From Edaphochlamys debaryana (taxonomy: Eukaryota; Chlorophyta; Chlorophyceae; Chlamydomonadales), in NCBI GenBank assembly GCA_016858145.1, contig JAEHOE010000021.1, positions 1,116,001 to 1,180,000 of the forward strand: DNA of 64,000 nucleotides, read 5' to 3'. This document shows positions 1-11,200 of this stretch, one piece after another. The notes below the pieces were generated by a model. It was not told the origin of the DNA and ran no database searches. It worked only from the letters and a program-made list of their open reading frames with translations. How positions within the stretch are numbered: the stretch's first letter is position 1; every line of letters starts with the position of its first letter. Both the position numbers and the translations under genes were made by a program.

Positions 1-1504
1 AAGTAGCTTCGTGTTTTATTACTTAGGACTTGAGGGCACGGGGTTGCACGTCTCGACACCAAGCGGGCGGAAGAAAGTCCGTAATCGCCGCACGTACCAT
101 CCATCTTCCACGCGGGGAGCATGCAATTGGGAACGAGCAGCATAAGGAGTACGGCGCGTTGACTGGCGCTTTATTCGTTGACTAGGGCGCGTTGACTTTG
201 CTCCATACGTTGACCAGGTGTACATCCATGTCTGGACCGTTGAATGGTGGTCTGTTCGTGTGACATGGGGCACTTGTGCCTCGTAGACGGAGCTGGAAGC
301 CCAAGAGGGCGCTCGTAGCTTCTGTTCGTAGATCCTTTCGTAGATTGTACGGCACTCCGGGAGTATTTAAGGCCGGCCTCTCTGGCTGTATGGCCATGCC
401 CCGAACCCACGTATTGGTTGCTGGAGCAAGTGACTCGAACCGAGCCCTGAACGCTCTGTGATTCTGTCCCTTCTGTAAGTCTGAGTGTGTGCTCGATTGC
501 GGCCCTGTCCCCTCGAGCCCCTCTGCGCTATTCAGCACCTAGCACGGCCCTTGGCCCCTGCACGCTGTCAGCCTGCGGTGCGACCCGTGCCCGAGCCCCC
601 ACGGACTGAGCCTCTGGGCCCTCCGTCAAGTGGTGCTCTCCAGCCTGAGCAGCCCAGCTCAGCCCCTCCAGAGTCAGCCCGGCTCTGACCCGCTGCGTCT
701 GCCTTTACTGTGCGCGCGAGTGGAGGCGAGCGCGTGCCTTACAGCCCGCTTCGCTTGAACTCCCCTTTGCCCTGCCCATTGCGCACGCCAAGCCGTGTCC
801 TGTGGTCACACCTTGACCCAGCACGCAGTCTCACGGAGCGCCTGCCGTCACCCCGACGCTGTCAGTGCCTCTATCTCCCCCTCGATTCAATATCAATTAC
901 CCGTGACGCTTCCGCAAAGCAAGACTTCCGCTGCGCAGATTCCCTGCTGCATTCGCCTGTCCGTTGATTGAGCCCCGCAACGTGACACGCACCCCACCGG
1001 CAGTGACAGAGACTGGTGCCAGTGTCCCCACACACTGAGCCCCGGGCACCTCACAACGCAGCAGAACGGTCCTAGGGCAAGCCAGCACACCATTCTGGAA
1101 CGCGCGAAAATTTTGTGTGGTTACTTGTTTGGTGGTGCTCCGCTTTCTAGCCAGAGCAGCCGCCAGCCTGCGGAAGGTGGCTTACAGATCCAACAGATCA
1201 GACTCGTTGCCCACCTGCCCCATTGCTCAGCACCTCTGCCACATAAACTAAATGCTGGCTCACATACTGGAAAGCTGGCTCCATCTGCAGGGCCGTGGCC
1301 AACCAGACCAAGCCGCTGCCACAAGTGACACGCCTGTCCGACTAGCCAACCTATGGAATCCAGAACTTCTTTCCGTGCCTCCTCCTCTGGTCAGCTCAAG
1401 ACCGGGTTCTGTATCACCTCCATTGTTGCTTGCACCCACAGTATAGGGATCTGATGCCCACGTTGCCTGAAAAGATTTGGCGCAGCAATGAGCCTTGGCT
1501 GGAA
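1..1504. other. No gene recognised
   Basis: I see no convincing gene on either strand: the open frames are short and start from non-ATG codons or overlap each other. A degenerate GCGTTGAC-type hexamer recurs at about 155-220. Sequence resembling the unknown two-copy element begins near 1505. Confidence 0.4.
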
Positions 1505-1579
1505 CACAACACACAACACAACACAACACCGCGTGCCCTGCCTGCCCGCACCTCAGCTCAACCCTCTGCCGATTGCCAC

Positions 1580-2509
1580 ATGCAAACCGCGACTTTTACC
1601 CCATCCCGCTACCGCACTTGCCAAGAGGCTAGGAGAGAGGATGAGTTTCGGGCAGAGCAGGAGCGCGCGGACTGCCCGGAGGTAGCGCGCATCCGGGAGG
1701 CCATGTCTTCGGCCCTTGCAGGCCTCATCGATAGGCTCATCGGAATCGAGCCTGGAACCCTCAGGGACTCGTTCCTTTGCCTCATCAACGGGCTGGGCGC
1801 CCTGGCCACCTCGGAGCTGGAGAAGGCGGCTCGGCGGGATGTGGCTCTCTGGAGCGACGTCTCCGACATCACCTGGAAGCTCTCTGGCCTGGGAAACCGC
1901 GTCGACGGAGTCATCGCGGAGTTCGCTGTCCTGGAGGACCGCGCGGTTCAGCGGAGCACGGCGCTCTCAGACACCATCAACACCAACACAACCACACAGT
2001 CACACCAAATCGCCGCCGTTAACATCAAAGCTAACAACATCGCTAACACCATCAAGTGGATGCAGGAGAGCGTGGGCCAGGCAGAGCAGCTTCTCGCGGT
2101 GTTCGCGGAGAACACCCCCATGGAGGACCGCGGACGGCTGCTGCTGAGGGCGGTGCCGGACCAGCTAGCCGACCGCCTCCGCTCGGGGGACCTGTCTGGA
2201 CTAGGGCCTTCGGACGGGGCTGCACTGAGTGCATCGGTGCAGCGGAGCTGGAAGGGGGAGGGGGGCTGGAATGTCGTGCTGGGGGTGACGCCCCGCCAGC
2301 GGGCTTTGATGGTGATGGTGGCTAAGGAGGTGCGCGCGGCGACGGGGGTGATAGTCGCACCCTACCTCACCGCCCTCGGACGGGCAATGCGGAAGGAGCG
2401 GCAGGGTATCTTCGAAGTCCTGCGTGCCAAGCGGCTGCAGCCCCAGTGGTGCAAGGGGGCGGACATTAGGTTCTTTGAGGGTGAGGGCTGGATGAAGTAC
2501 GGGTTCTGA
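1580..2509 (+). CDS. Unknown 309-residue protein, copy 1
   Basis: Single-exon ORF of unknown function. The ATG at 1580 was chosen because copy 2 (20349-21278) has its ATG at the same aligned position and both then give exactly 309 residues; the frame stays open further upstream without conserved sequence. The two proteins differ at about 38 positions by eye (about 88% identical), and the last 100 residues are almost invariant. Residues about 10-60 are charged and probably helical (EARREDEFRAEQER), and residues about 120-190 look coiled-coil-like and Asn/Thr-rich. The C-terminal half ends in a conserved FFEGEGWMKYGF. I see no signal peptide, membrane segment, zinc finger or polymerase motif. 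It may be a gag-like or accessory protein of a mobile element, but nothing in the sequence proves that. Confidence 0.6.
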   Translation: MQTATFTPSRYRTCQEARREDEFRAEQERADCPEVARIREAMSSALAGLIDRLIGIEPGTLRDSFLCLINGLGALATSELEKAARRDVALWSDVSDITWKLSGLGNRVDGVIAEFAVLEDRAVQRSTALSDTINTNTTTQSHQIAAVNIKANNIANTIKWMQESVGQAEQLLAVFAENTPMEDRGRLLLRAVPDQLADRLRSGDLSGLGPSDGAALSASVQRSWKGEGGWNVVLGVTPRQRALMVMVAKEVRAATGVIVAPYLTALGRAMRKERQGIFEVLRAKRLQPQWCKGADIRFFEGEGWMKYGF

Positions 2510-2655
2510 CGGGGGGTTGGTAGGGTGTCCGTGTAACAGGGCCAACTGCGGTCTATGGCCTGGAGAGCCAGGCGGGGACAAGCCCCACGGTGGCGACCCC
2601 CTAGCAGTGGCGTGTGCTGATGCTAGGGTGGTGATGGTATGGGAGGGCCATACCC
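2510..2655 (+). other. Conserved hairpin-rich 3' tail, copy 1
   Basis: Directly after the stop codon, a tract shared with copy 2 contains three short hairpins: GCCTGG/CCAGGC at 2558-2573, GGGG/CCCC with a five-base loop at 2574-2586, and GGTATGG/CCATACC at 2636-2654. All three are kept in copy 2, and the first changes only in its loop. Confidence 0.5.
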
Positions 2656-2800
2656 AGACACTCAGAAACGGCGGTAGAATATCAAGGGGGGTTCTACGGG
2701 CCCAGCCCTAGCGACGGGGCGTGACAACCAAAAGTCTGTCACGTTGCTTGGGTGTAGGTGTGCAGGTGGCACACCCAGTAGGTGGCACTCTCGCTCAACC

Positions 2801-4546
2801 CCTCCCCTTTTGGAGGCGGTTCCTGCTGTAATCTTCGCATCCTTCCCACGACCACAGCTCAAAGCAAACCCGCAATTATTTCACTGATAGTAACCGGTCC
2901 ATGCATAAGCCTCATCTGTTGTGACGGCCCTACGATCCCGTGACCTGCAGCGGCTCAGCGTCCGGAGGGCCTCCCTGCCAGTCTGAGAGTCAGAAGTTCC
3001 CGAAACCTCCCAGCCAACATTGTGTGCATCCGAATGTAAAAAACAAACAAACAAGTGACACACACATGACGTCCCGTCCAGGAAACGACACATCAGTCGA
3101 ATAGGTAGGACCGGGGTGGCGGGCATAGCCCCCGCGCAGTACACAAGCAACAAGGCCATCTAGCACCACACGGAGCGGTACGCGCAGAAGATGTAGTCGG
3201 TGATGCGGCTGATAGCGGCTATGCTAGAGTAATCGGCATGCTGTTGCTGCGGATGACGTAGAGCTGCGCCGGCTACCGCTAGCAGACTGATACAGGGCCT
3301 ATGGGATACAGGCGCGAAGATCCCTTTCCTGAGCCGCTTGAAGGAGCCCCCAGCCGTGAAGCATGCCAGTCCACTATGGTCATCATGCGCGAGCGGCCTC
3401 ACCTGCAGGTGGTTGAGACGAAGAAGACGAGTCAGCTGCAGCCCTAACCGAGCATAAAGTGCGGTGTGTGCAAAATGCGAGCTGGGGGAAAGAAGCCGGC
3501 TGCGGGTGGCCGCCTGAAGGGCTGAGCTCCCCGGTGTCGTACGAGGTGGGCGGCAGATGCCACCGTGAAGATGCTGACCCCGAACCCAACCCGTGCGTCT
3601 AGGAGCTACGTGAAGCGGTGGGAGAGTAGGAGTTCTGGGGGCCTAGGGCAATGCGTAACCAGGACGGAGATCAGGAGGAGCCGGAGGCGGAGAGGCGTGG
3701 CGGGGGTGCAAAGGTGCGAAGTGGCGTAGTCTGATGCAGCATCGCTCGTAGGACCGGGGTCTGCGGCCTGGGCAAGCGGCCGCAGCCTGTGGTGATGCCG
3801 CCACCCAGGCCCCGTAGCAGCCCTGACATGGCCGCCCTTCATCAATATGGGCGAGCCTCCGTCGTTAGCCCACCGAAAGCCCATGACCCCCAGCCCACCA
3901 CCACCTCCTCCCACCGCCGCCCGCACGTCAGCTGGCCGCAGGCGGCCCAGCGCTCACGGTGCTGAGTTGAGGCGGGACAGTGGCACAGCACGTGCACCTG
4001 AACGGCAGAAAGCAATGATCTGGTCTTAGCGATGCCGCTTCTAGCGGCCTCACCAATCGATCAATCACGGGGGACCAGGGGGGTGGCGGGGTGGGTTCGT
4101 GGCAGTCGCGTGCAAGCACGGTCGACGTAAGGTGACACATGGCTGCGCGAATCAGCTGGTTGCTCAAATGATATGGTCACAGTGCTTATGTACACACGCA
4201 GCTGGTCGCAGCGGGCTCCGGCTGGGTAAATCGATGGACATCGCACTGATCGTGAGCGGCCCTCGCGCCCTCACGCCGGTGAACGATTTGCGACACAATC
4301 GGGGGTATTCCATGGGGGCTTTGTGCGACGTGGGTCCTTCTGCATGGCTTAAAGTGCCCCGGTGCATGCACCGAGGTCGGCCCACTTGCGTGCTCCATTC
4401 AGCCCAACACCGCGGCTGTGGGCCTTGTGCTCGGCTACGAACCCGCTGCACGGATTTTGGCGGCCTCTGGGGCCGCACAGAGTAAGGTGACACGCTCCGG
4501 TGACCCAGGGTCACCCCCAGCTCGACTTCGTGATTCGACAGGCGGC
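2801..4546. other. No gene recognised
   Basis: I find no ORF with family motifs, no recognisable RNA gene and no clear repeat of other parts of the window in this stretch. Confidence 0.4.
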
Positions 4547-5340
4547 ATAACTAGCGTATTTGTACTGTGTTTGAAGCGGTGTTTGCTCCGGAGAGGAAAT
4601 GGGAGCGAGGGGGGCGCGCGGAGGCTGGTTTCCTGGGCCAGGAACTCTTGCGGGGCTGGGAAACCGTGCCGTGTTTTGGACGCGTCGGCGTTGACCGCGC
4701 TTGACCGACGTTGTCCGCGATGCTTTGCTCGCTTGCGCATCACCATTCTTTCCTTGGTATCGCGATGCGCCGTTGGGTGGCCTCGGCGGGAGGTCGGCGC
4801 GCGTTTGGGCGCGCAAGCATTGCCGCTTGCACTCAGGCGCGCTTTTGTTAACCGAGTGGCGCGTTTCGAAGCCCTTGTGATGTAGGTATGTGCTGCGCTG
4901 CTCGCTTGAGCTGAGGCTGGTCGTCGCGGGCGCCGACATTTGAAATGTTGCTGCGTCGCGTCGCGCGCCTGCTGCCAAGCCTTGCTTATACTGCACGCGG
5001 CGTACCTTGCCGCTACTGAGTCAGCGAGTGGGGCTCGATCGGCGCTTTTCGGGCGCGGGCGGGGCATCAATGCTCGCCAACGTCGCCGGCTCGCAAGCGC
5101 TGCGGAGCTCACGAGCTGAGTCGGCTGGGTCTCTTGCCAAAAGTGCACTTTTGAGTGTGCGCGCGGCGCTTGCTGGCGCGCTCGCGTCGCGCTCGCAGGG
5201 CTTGGCCGGGCGCTGCTTGGCCCTCGCGTCGCGCCCTATCCATCGCGCTGGGTCCGGCGTCCGATTGAGGCCTCCTGAATTAGTTTCCTCCGCCTGGCGA
5301 CCCGGGGTCGGTCGCTTTTGGTAGTCATTGAGCCGCTTAA
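4547..5340. repeat. Satellite monomer, isolated copy
   Basis: One monomer of about 0.8 kb of the family arrayed at 21.5-25.8 kb. It starts at AACTAGCGTATTTGTACTG and ends at CATTGAGCCGCTTAA (5326-5340). Positions 4715-5165 appear identical, base for base, to 22472-22922, whereas other monomers differ visibly from each other. The long minus-strand frame here is not preserved across monomers, so I do not call it a gene. Confidence 0.8.
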
Positions 5341-6362
5341 CTAGCGTGAAGCAGCTCATCAGGTGATGGGAGGGGCACCATGGGGTAAGCGGGGCGGTGG
5401 GGAGGGAGGGAGGGATGACAGCACGGCCTCGCGGGCAAGGAGGGGAAAGGGTATGGGGCGTGTGGGCCTGCCCGCTGACGGGCGAGGCCAAGGCGTAGGC
5501 GAGGCCAGTGGGTAGAGCTGTGGGCTATTCGTAATTGAAGGCCTGGCTGGCGGCAGTATGGAAGGGGGGAGAGCCAGGGGACAAGGGGCATTCGGAGAAA
5601 GGCATGGCACGGCACAGAGGTTACTGTCGGCCTCGGGAAGAAGGGGGCGCTAGGTGGTGGCCCAGCCGTCTGAAGCTGATGGCATTGTCCGCGCACGCGT
5701 CCTGGGGCCCCCGGCTGAGCGCAGAGGGGCGACCTCGCGAGGGTTGCCATGCTCCGGCGGGAATCGCCGACAAGGACCATACCGACTCGCCGGGGTCCAA
5801 GCCAGTGGTAGCTATCCGTGTATCTTGTGATGATGTGATCCCTCCATCGACAAGAGCGAGCTGCTGGGCAACTCGGTCGCAGGCGACATGCGTTCTCGCA
5901 AGTTGTAGTCGACGCGCGATGTAGGGCACTGAAGAGACCTATGGTTTTGTATACGGTTGAGGCAACATGAGGCATTTGTCGCGACTCGCGAGGGATAATC
6001 GCGGGCGATCGGTGCGTCGTGGGCTGTTGCGCTACGTCGCCCGCACCCGTTGCCTCACACTGCGTCGCCCGCAACACCCCACGCTGGCGCGACGTAGATT
6101 CAAAAGTTACGCTGGCCTGGGCAGGCGCGCGGCCCAAGCGCGACTGCCGGTTGCGGGCGCATTTCCACGGTTGCGCATCCCCACGTCGCCCCCGCGCCTG
6201 TCACGCCGGTGTGTCGCGTTCCCCGCAAGCTGGCGCACCCACTCGCCAGGCCGGCGGGCCCTACGGACACCTCCTCGATTCACGCCCCAATATGGCCCCA
6301 GGATCCAGCGACCCAGGGTCGCTCTGGGCAGGATCCATCTGTCGCTTTTTCACGCTCCCTGA
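5341..6362. other. No gene recognised
   Basis: GC-rich sequence between two satellite fragments. Antisense open frames exist but lack motifs and a credible gene structure. Repeated GCGTCGCCCGCA-like words occur around 6030-6075. Confidence 0.35.
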
Positions 6363-6540
6363 GCTGCTTAACTAGCGTGTTTGAGTGTTGTCTTAAGCGG
6401 TCTCTGCTCCAGAGAGATGAGGGAGGCGATGGGGTAGCGCGGCGGCCTGTTTCCTGGGCTGCAAGTGAGTCTGGGGCTGGGAGCGGGTGCCGTGTTTTGG
6501 ACGTGTTGGCGTTGACTGGCCTTGACCGCCCTCACACGTG
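6363..6540. repeat. Truncated satellite monomer
   Basis: About 180 bp match the first part of the satellite monomer (CTTAACTAGCGTGTTTG through GTTTTGGACGTGTTGGCG). The similarity stops about 200 bp before the 5' LTR of the retrotransposon. Confidence 0.7.
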
Positions 6541-6736
6541 ACGGTAGGGTTCATGAGCAGCCGCTGTGTTGTCCGGGCGAGGTCGGGGCAACGGCTGGAT
6601 GGGGTCTTCCTTGCGCCGCTGTTCGCGATAGCTGCAGGCTTGTTGATGCAAAAGTCAGAGTGATGGAGCACAAGTTGGGAAGCCTGGGCGACGAAGATAT
6701 GTTGTGTTGAGCATGGTCATGGCTGAGCGACCTTTG

Positions 6737-6948
6737 TGTTATGTGCACGCCTATAGTAGTTTTGAGAGCTCTCTTCTATTCCTGTATCCGACAACGGCCA
6801 TGCTGTTGCTCGTGTTACCGGGACTAACGGTCTATGCCGCTCGGCCAACGGTATGCCGTACCCCATTGGGGCCTGGTCCCTTATTGCCCTATGGGTGCCT
6901 TTCCTCAGTATCTTTCAATACTACCTTTCAGGACTAGTGTACGATACA
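6737..6948 (+). repeat. 5' LTR
   Basis: 212 bp, beginning TGTTATGTGCAC and ending GTGTACGATACA. It aligns without gaps to 13004-13215. Confidence 0.93.
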
Positions 6949-7057
6949 TTGGTAGCGGGACGCTCGTTCGTTCCGTGACATAAAATAGCTTCCGCTGTTA
7001 CAATCGCATCCTTGCGACTTGAGTGCACTCGGTCCGCACGCCTACTGCTAGGTCACT

Positions 7058-8212
7058 ATGGACCCGCAGAACACTGACCCGTCTGAGCAGTCTCCAACTG
7101 CGGAGGAGCAAACTGCTGACCCACGTGCTGTAGCGGGTCAGCCGGTCAACGTGCAGCTCGACGCCAACGTGCTGCTCGTTGCTGCTATGGCTCACGTGAA
7201 CCAGCCGCCCGTGTCGCACTCGCTGGAGTCTCGCCCGGCGACCGGTCTGGTTCCGGTGGAGAAACAGGATTTCTCCGTCGAAACCACGCGCAAGGCCAAC
7301 AAGTCCGTGGCGCAGTGGATCGGCATTTGCGTCATGATGATTATGCTGGCCTGTGCTGCCCGGTCAATTGAGGTGAACACCAAGCCCGGCACTGCCTTCG
7401 TGCTGAGCCTGGTGCAGCCCCTGCCCGTGCTTGAGCGCCTCGTCGCCACCGTCTACAAGGAGCTCTACAACGGTGTCGTTCCCTCTTTTGAGTGGCTCAC
7501 CGACTGGCTCACTACGGAGCTCGCCTCGGCTGACGACTCCATTCAGACTCGGTCATGGCGCCGCATCATCGTCGCTTTTGCCAAGCCCTGGCAGTTTAAG
7601 TCGGTGGACGCCCTTATCGCCTTCACTGAGGAGATGCGCGTCGTGTTCCTGACCTGGGACACCAACTGTTGGGTCGCTTTCATCTGCGAGCTCTGCCCTA
7701 ACACCGTCGCCGCCTTGGTCGCTTGGCAGATCATCAACGGCAAGTGCATGCCCTGGAACGACTGGAACGCCTTCGTCCGTCACCTGCGTGCCAACGGCGC
7801 TCATATGTGGACCTATGAGAAGTCCGATAAGCCTCCGCCGCCCAACAACTCCGGCAACAATGGCAATGGTCACGGCAGTGGCAAACGCCAGCACGAGCCC
7901 TCGTCTCACGCTGCCAAGCGCCCCGCCGCCGCCTCTGCCTCTGGCTCCGGCGCTGGCCCCTCAACCAGCCGCCCCTCTGTTCCTTGCTTTGAGCCCTCAT
8001 CTATTCCCTTGGCCCAGCGCCTGCCCGAGCGTCCCTCCAACGACCGCTCGTCGTACGGCTGCTACATCGATGGCCTCAAGAGCGACGACCGCGCCTCGCT
8101 GTCCAAGGATCACAAGTGCTGGCTGTGCAAGGCCGCCGGCCACACTGTGGACGACTGCCCCAAGTGCCAGACCTTCTTTGACAAGGGCCGTTTCTTCTTC
8201 TGGAAGAAGTAG
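7058..8212 (+). CDS. gag: Retrotransposon Gag with CCHC zinc knuckle
   Basis: A 384-residue Gag starting at ATG 7058, about 110 bp after the 5' LTR. The central part resembles a capsid domain of Ty3/gypsy Gag by position and composition. A Ser/Ala/Pro-rich linker follows, then one zinc knuckle near the C terminus, CWLCKAAGHTVDDC, with exact C-x2-C-x4-H-x4-C spacing for RNA binding. A hydrophobic stretch (about residues 88-106) is unusual for Gag. The ORF ends in TAG at 8210-8212; the next coding block lies in the same frame with no further stop until 10907, so a Gag-Pol product would need stop readthrough rather than frameshifting. Confidence 0.88.
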   Translation: MDPQNTDPSEQSPTAEEQTADPRAVAGQPVNVQLDANVLLVAAMAHVNQPPVSHSLESRPATGLVPVEKQDFSVETTRKANKSVAQWIGICVMMIMLACAARSIEVNTKPGTAFVLSLVQPLPVLERLVATVYKELYNGVVPSFEWLTDWLTTELASADDSIQTRSWRRIIVAFAKPWQFKSVDALIAFTEEMRVVFLTWDTNCWVAFICELCPNTVAALVAWQIINGKCMPWNDWNAFVRHLRANGAHMWTYEKSDKPPPPNNSGNNGNGHGSGKRQHEPSSHAAKRPAAASASGSGAGPSTSRPSVPCFEPSSIPLAQRLPERPSNDRSSYGCYIDGLKSDDRASLSKDHKCWLCKAAGHTVDDCPKCQTFFDKGRFFFWKK

Positions 8213-11200
8213 GGGGTTGCGCCTAGCGTGTCTCAGGGCACAGAGTCGCTAGGTGACTGTGTCGCGTCTGCTGTTGGTTCAGGTAGCCCCATCCTGCCTG
8301 ACGCGCCCCCATGCATTGCCGTGGTTACTCCGGCACCCGCACCTGTTATTGTTGCCAAAGCGCCTATGGCGGTTGAGGCCTCTGATGGTGATTCTTTGTT
8401 GCCTAGTGGTGACATCGTTCTTTCCCCTCGTGGTAGTGAGGGTGTTGTGACGTGTGAGCAAGAGCAGACTCCTATGGAGCAGACTCGTGTTGGTGGCAAG
8501 CGCCGGTGTGTCCCTATGGCACCGCCTGGTGACTCTGGCAAACGTGTTCGTGGCCTCGTGAGGTGGACACGTGAGGAGATGGCTCTGGTGCAGACGTTGC
8601 TCTCTATGCGCATCTGTAACGCAAAGTTGGGTTCTTCCGTGCCTCTTGCCCCCAAGCCCCTCACATCACACCCGAGCGTTCGGCTCGCTGACTTCCAACA
8701 CTTGCAGTCCCTAGTGGGTCGCCACTTCACGTGGGATGCGTATGCTTCACGCGCTGCTCGTGCGTTGTGCCCTAAGTCCAGCTCGCCGTCTGCGTTCTTG
8801 TCTGAGAACTGCGCCGGTCACGTTGTCTTTGCGTCTCCGCCCGCTGACCTCGCTTCTGCTTACTTGCAGCGCTATCGTGAATGCAAGGCTCAAGCCCCCA
8901 ACAGCACCGCCGCTGGCTTCCTTCTGCCTGCGTCGGCCTCTCTGGAGTATCTGTGCTTGCTTGCTGGCATGCATTGCCTGCATCACTACGCTGTGGGCGA
9001 GCCATTGTTCACCTCCTCGCATGGCCCTCCTCTGCCTACTCCTGTCGCTATGGAGTTCTGGTACGATGGTCCTGCTTCCAGTACCGAGACTGACGCTGTG
9101 CCGTTTTCTGTCTCGAAGGGTCTCACCATGCAATTCGACGGCCACGTGGCTCACTCTCCAGCCTCCATCCTTCTGGATACTGGTTGCATGGCTGCCCACA
9201 TCGTCTCAGCTGCTTTCCTCCGCCGCATCGGTTTGTCCCCGTCGGCGTTGCCTGCTGATGCTGCCACCCCCTCCGTCACCCTAGGGGATGGTCGGGTTGC
9301 ACCCGCCCTGGGCTTTGCCTCTCTGGCCGTTCGTGTTCAGGGGTACTGCGCTCGTCTTCAGTGCCTGGTCGTTGACCTGGCCCCGGGTTTCGATTTGGTC
9401 CTGGGGGAGCCATGGCTCGTGTCCACTGGAGCTCGTATGGAGCCGTGGTGCTCGCACTGCTCTCTGCTCCGCTTGCCTGCGCGCCCTGTCCTTCGTTCGG
9501 CTAAGGAACGTCCTGTCCCTACTGATGCGCAGTTGGCTTTGCTTTCTGCTGCGCGCCATGGCGAGGAGCTGCTACTGTGCTTGGTCACGGAAGCGCCTTT
9601 GCCGCCGCCACCTCCTAACCCGCCTCCTTCGGCTATGGTTATGGTTATGGCATCGTTTCCACCAACGATCACGCCTGACCAACCTCCTTTGGTATCCTCA
9701 CCTGCGCCGCCTCTCTCCTTTGCTGAGCAAGTGCGTGCTGCTATTCCCGGTGAGTCTCCGGAGGAGCTGCGCTTGCGTGCTCTGGTCATGGAGCGTCAGG
9801 CCCTCTTTCCGCCTGACCTGCCGGCTAGCGTTGCCACCGTCGATCGTGGCTTGCCTCCGGTTATACCGTTGGTTCCTGGTGCCCAACCTCCAGCCCCTCG
9901 GATGTTTCGTTACTCCGTGGCTGAGTTGGATGAAATGCACTGCCAGATCACGGAGCAACTCGCCAAGGGTTTCATTGAACCCTCGATGTCACCGTGCGGT
10001 GCTCCCGTACTATTTGTACGGAAGAAAACCGGTGATATTCGAATGGTAATTGATTACCGGTTATTAAATCGTACCAGTGTACGGAATCAGTTTCCGTTAC
10101 CCCGGATTGATGATCTGTTGGGTCGCCTTGCGGGGGCTACGTTCTTTACCTCCTTCGAATTGATCCAGGCGTACCACCAGCTCGCTTTGCGACCTGAGGA
10201 GCGTCCTCTGACTGCCTTCCGTACTCCGTTCGGTCATTATCAGTACCGTGTACTGCTGTTCGGCTTGCTCAAGGCCCCCTCTCATTTTCAGTCACACCTC
10301 AGCCGACTGTGCGCCGACCTACCCTTCATCTGTAACTACCTGGACGACGTCCTGGTGTACAGCCGTACTGCTGCTGAGCACGTGGAGCATTGTCGTATTG
10401 TGATGGACCGGCTACTGGCAGATCCACACTACTGCAAACTAAAAAAGTGTGAGTTCTTCAAATGGCAGGTATCCTACTTGGGTCACCTGGTTTCGTCTGA
10501 GGGTGTGCGGCCTGATCCGGCCAAGGTTGCGGCTCTAACATCTTGGCCCCAGCCTGCTAATGTTGCTGAGCTTTGCAGCTTTATTGGCTTGGCTCAGTAC
10601 TTCGCTAAATTCGTGGCAAATTATGCTTCCCTTATGGCGCCGCTCACTGCCCTTCTGTCGCCCAAAACACCGTGGCCTGAGGTATGGCCGGAGTCTTGCG
10701 TTACGGCCTTTGAAGGCGTGAAGACTGCTCTGTCTACTGCCCCTACGTTGGTTGTTCCCCAACCTCGGGAGCCCTTCTCTATTGAGGTCATCACGGACAC
10801 CTCAGACGTGGCTTTGGGTGCTGTTCTGACCCAACATGGTCAGCCAGTGGCTTACCTGAGCCGTAAGCTGGTGCCTGCAGAGCGTAACTATACAGCAACT
10901 GAGCGGTAGATGCTCGCTGTGATCTACGCTCTAAAGGTTTGGCGCTGTTACCTTGAAGGCGTGCCCTTCACAGTGGTTACTGATCACGCGCCTAACACAC
11001 CCTTTCCTTCACCTACTCGTTTACTTAACCGTCACCAAGCGAGGTGGTGGGAGCAGTTGTCGCAGTTCGAGTTTGAGTGGGCATATCGACCCGGGAAGAC
11101 CAATCCCGCCAATCCACTCTCACGACACTCCGTGTACTACCGGGACTCGGCTGTGTTGGCTGTTCTTGCTCTGTCAGCGACTGAGGCTTTACGTGCTCTC

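Larger units (their letters stand above)
1505..2800 (+). repeat. Dispersed element, copy 1
   Basis: Nucleotide similarity to 20272-21470 starts at an A/C microsatellite (ACAAC-type) just upstream of the ORF, runs through the ORF and continues into a conserved 3' tail. Copy 1 has extra sequence at about 2661-2777 compared with copy 2; the copies realign at a CAGTAGGTGGC motif (2786 and 21437). Sequence upstream of the microsatellite is unrelated between copies, which supports a dispersed element rather than a larger segmental duplication. I see no terminal inverted repeats or reverse transcriptase. Confidence 0.6.

Noticed and set aside
4435..5148. Long minus-strand ORF (237 codons), repeated at 22450-22905
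   Set aside because: It lies in a satellite monomer, has no motifs, is not open in the other monomers and is explained by the identical DNA of two monomers.
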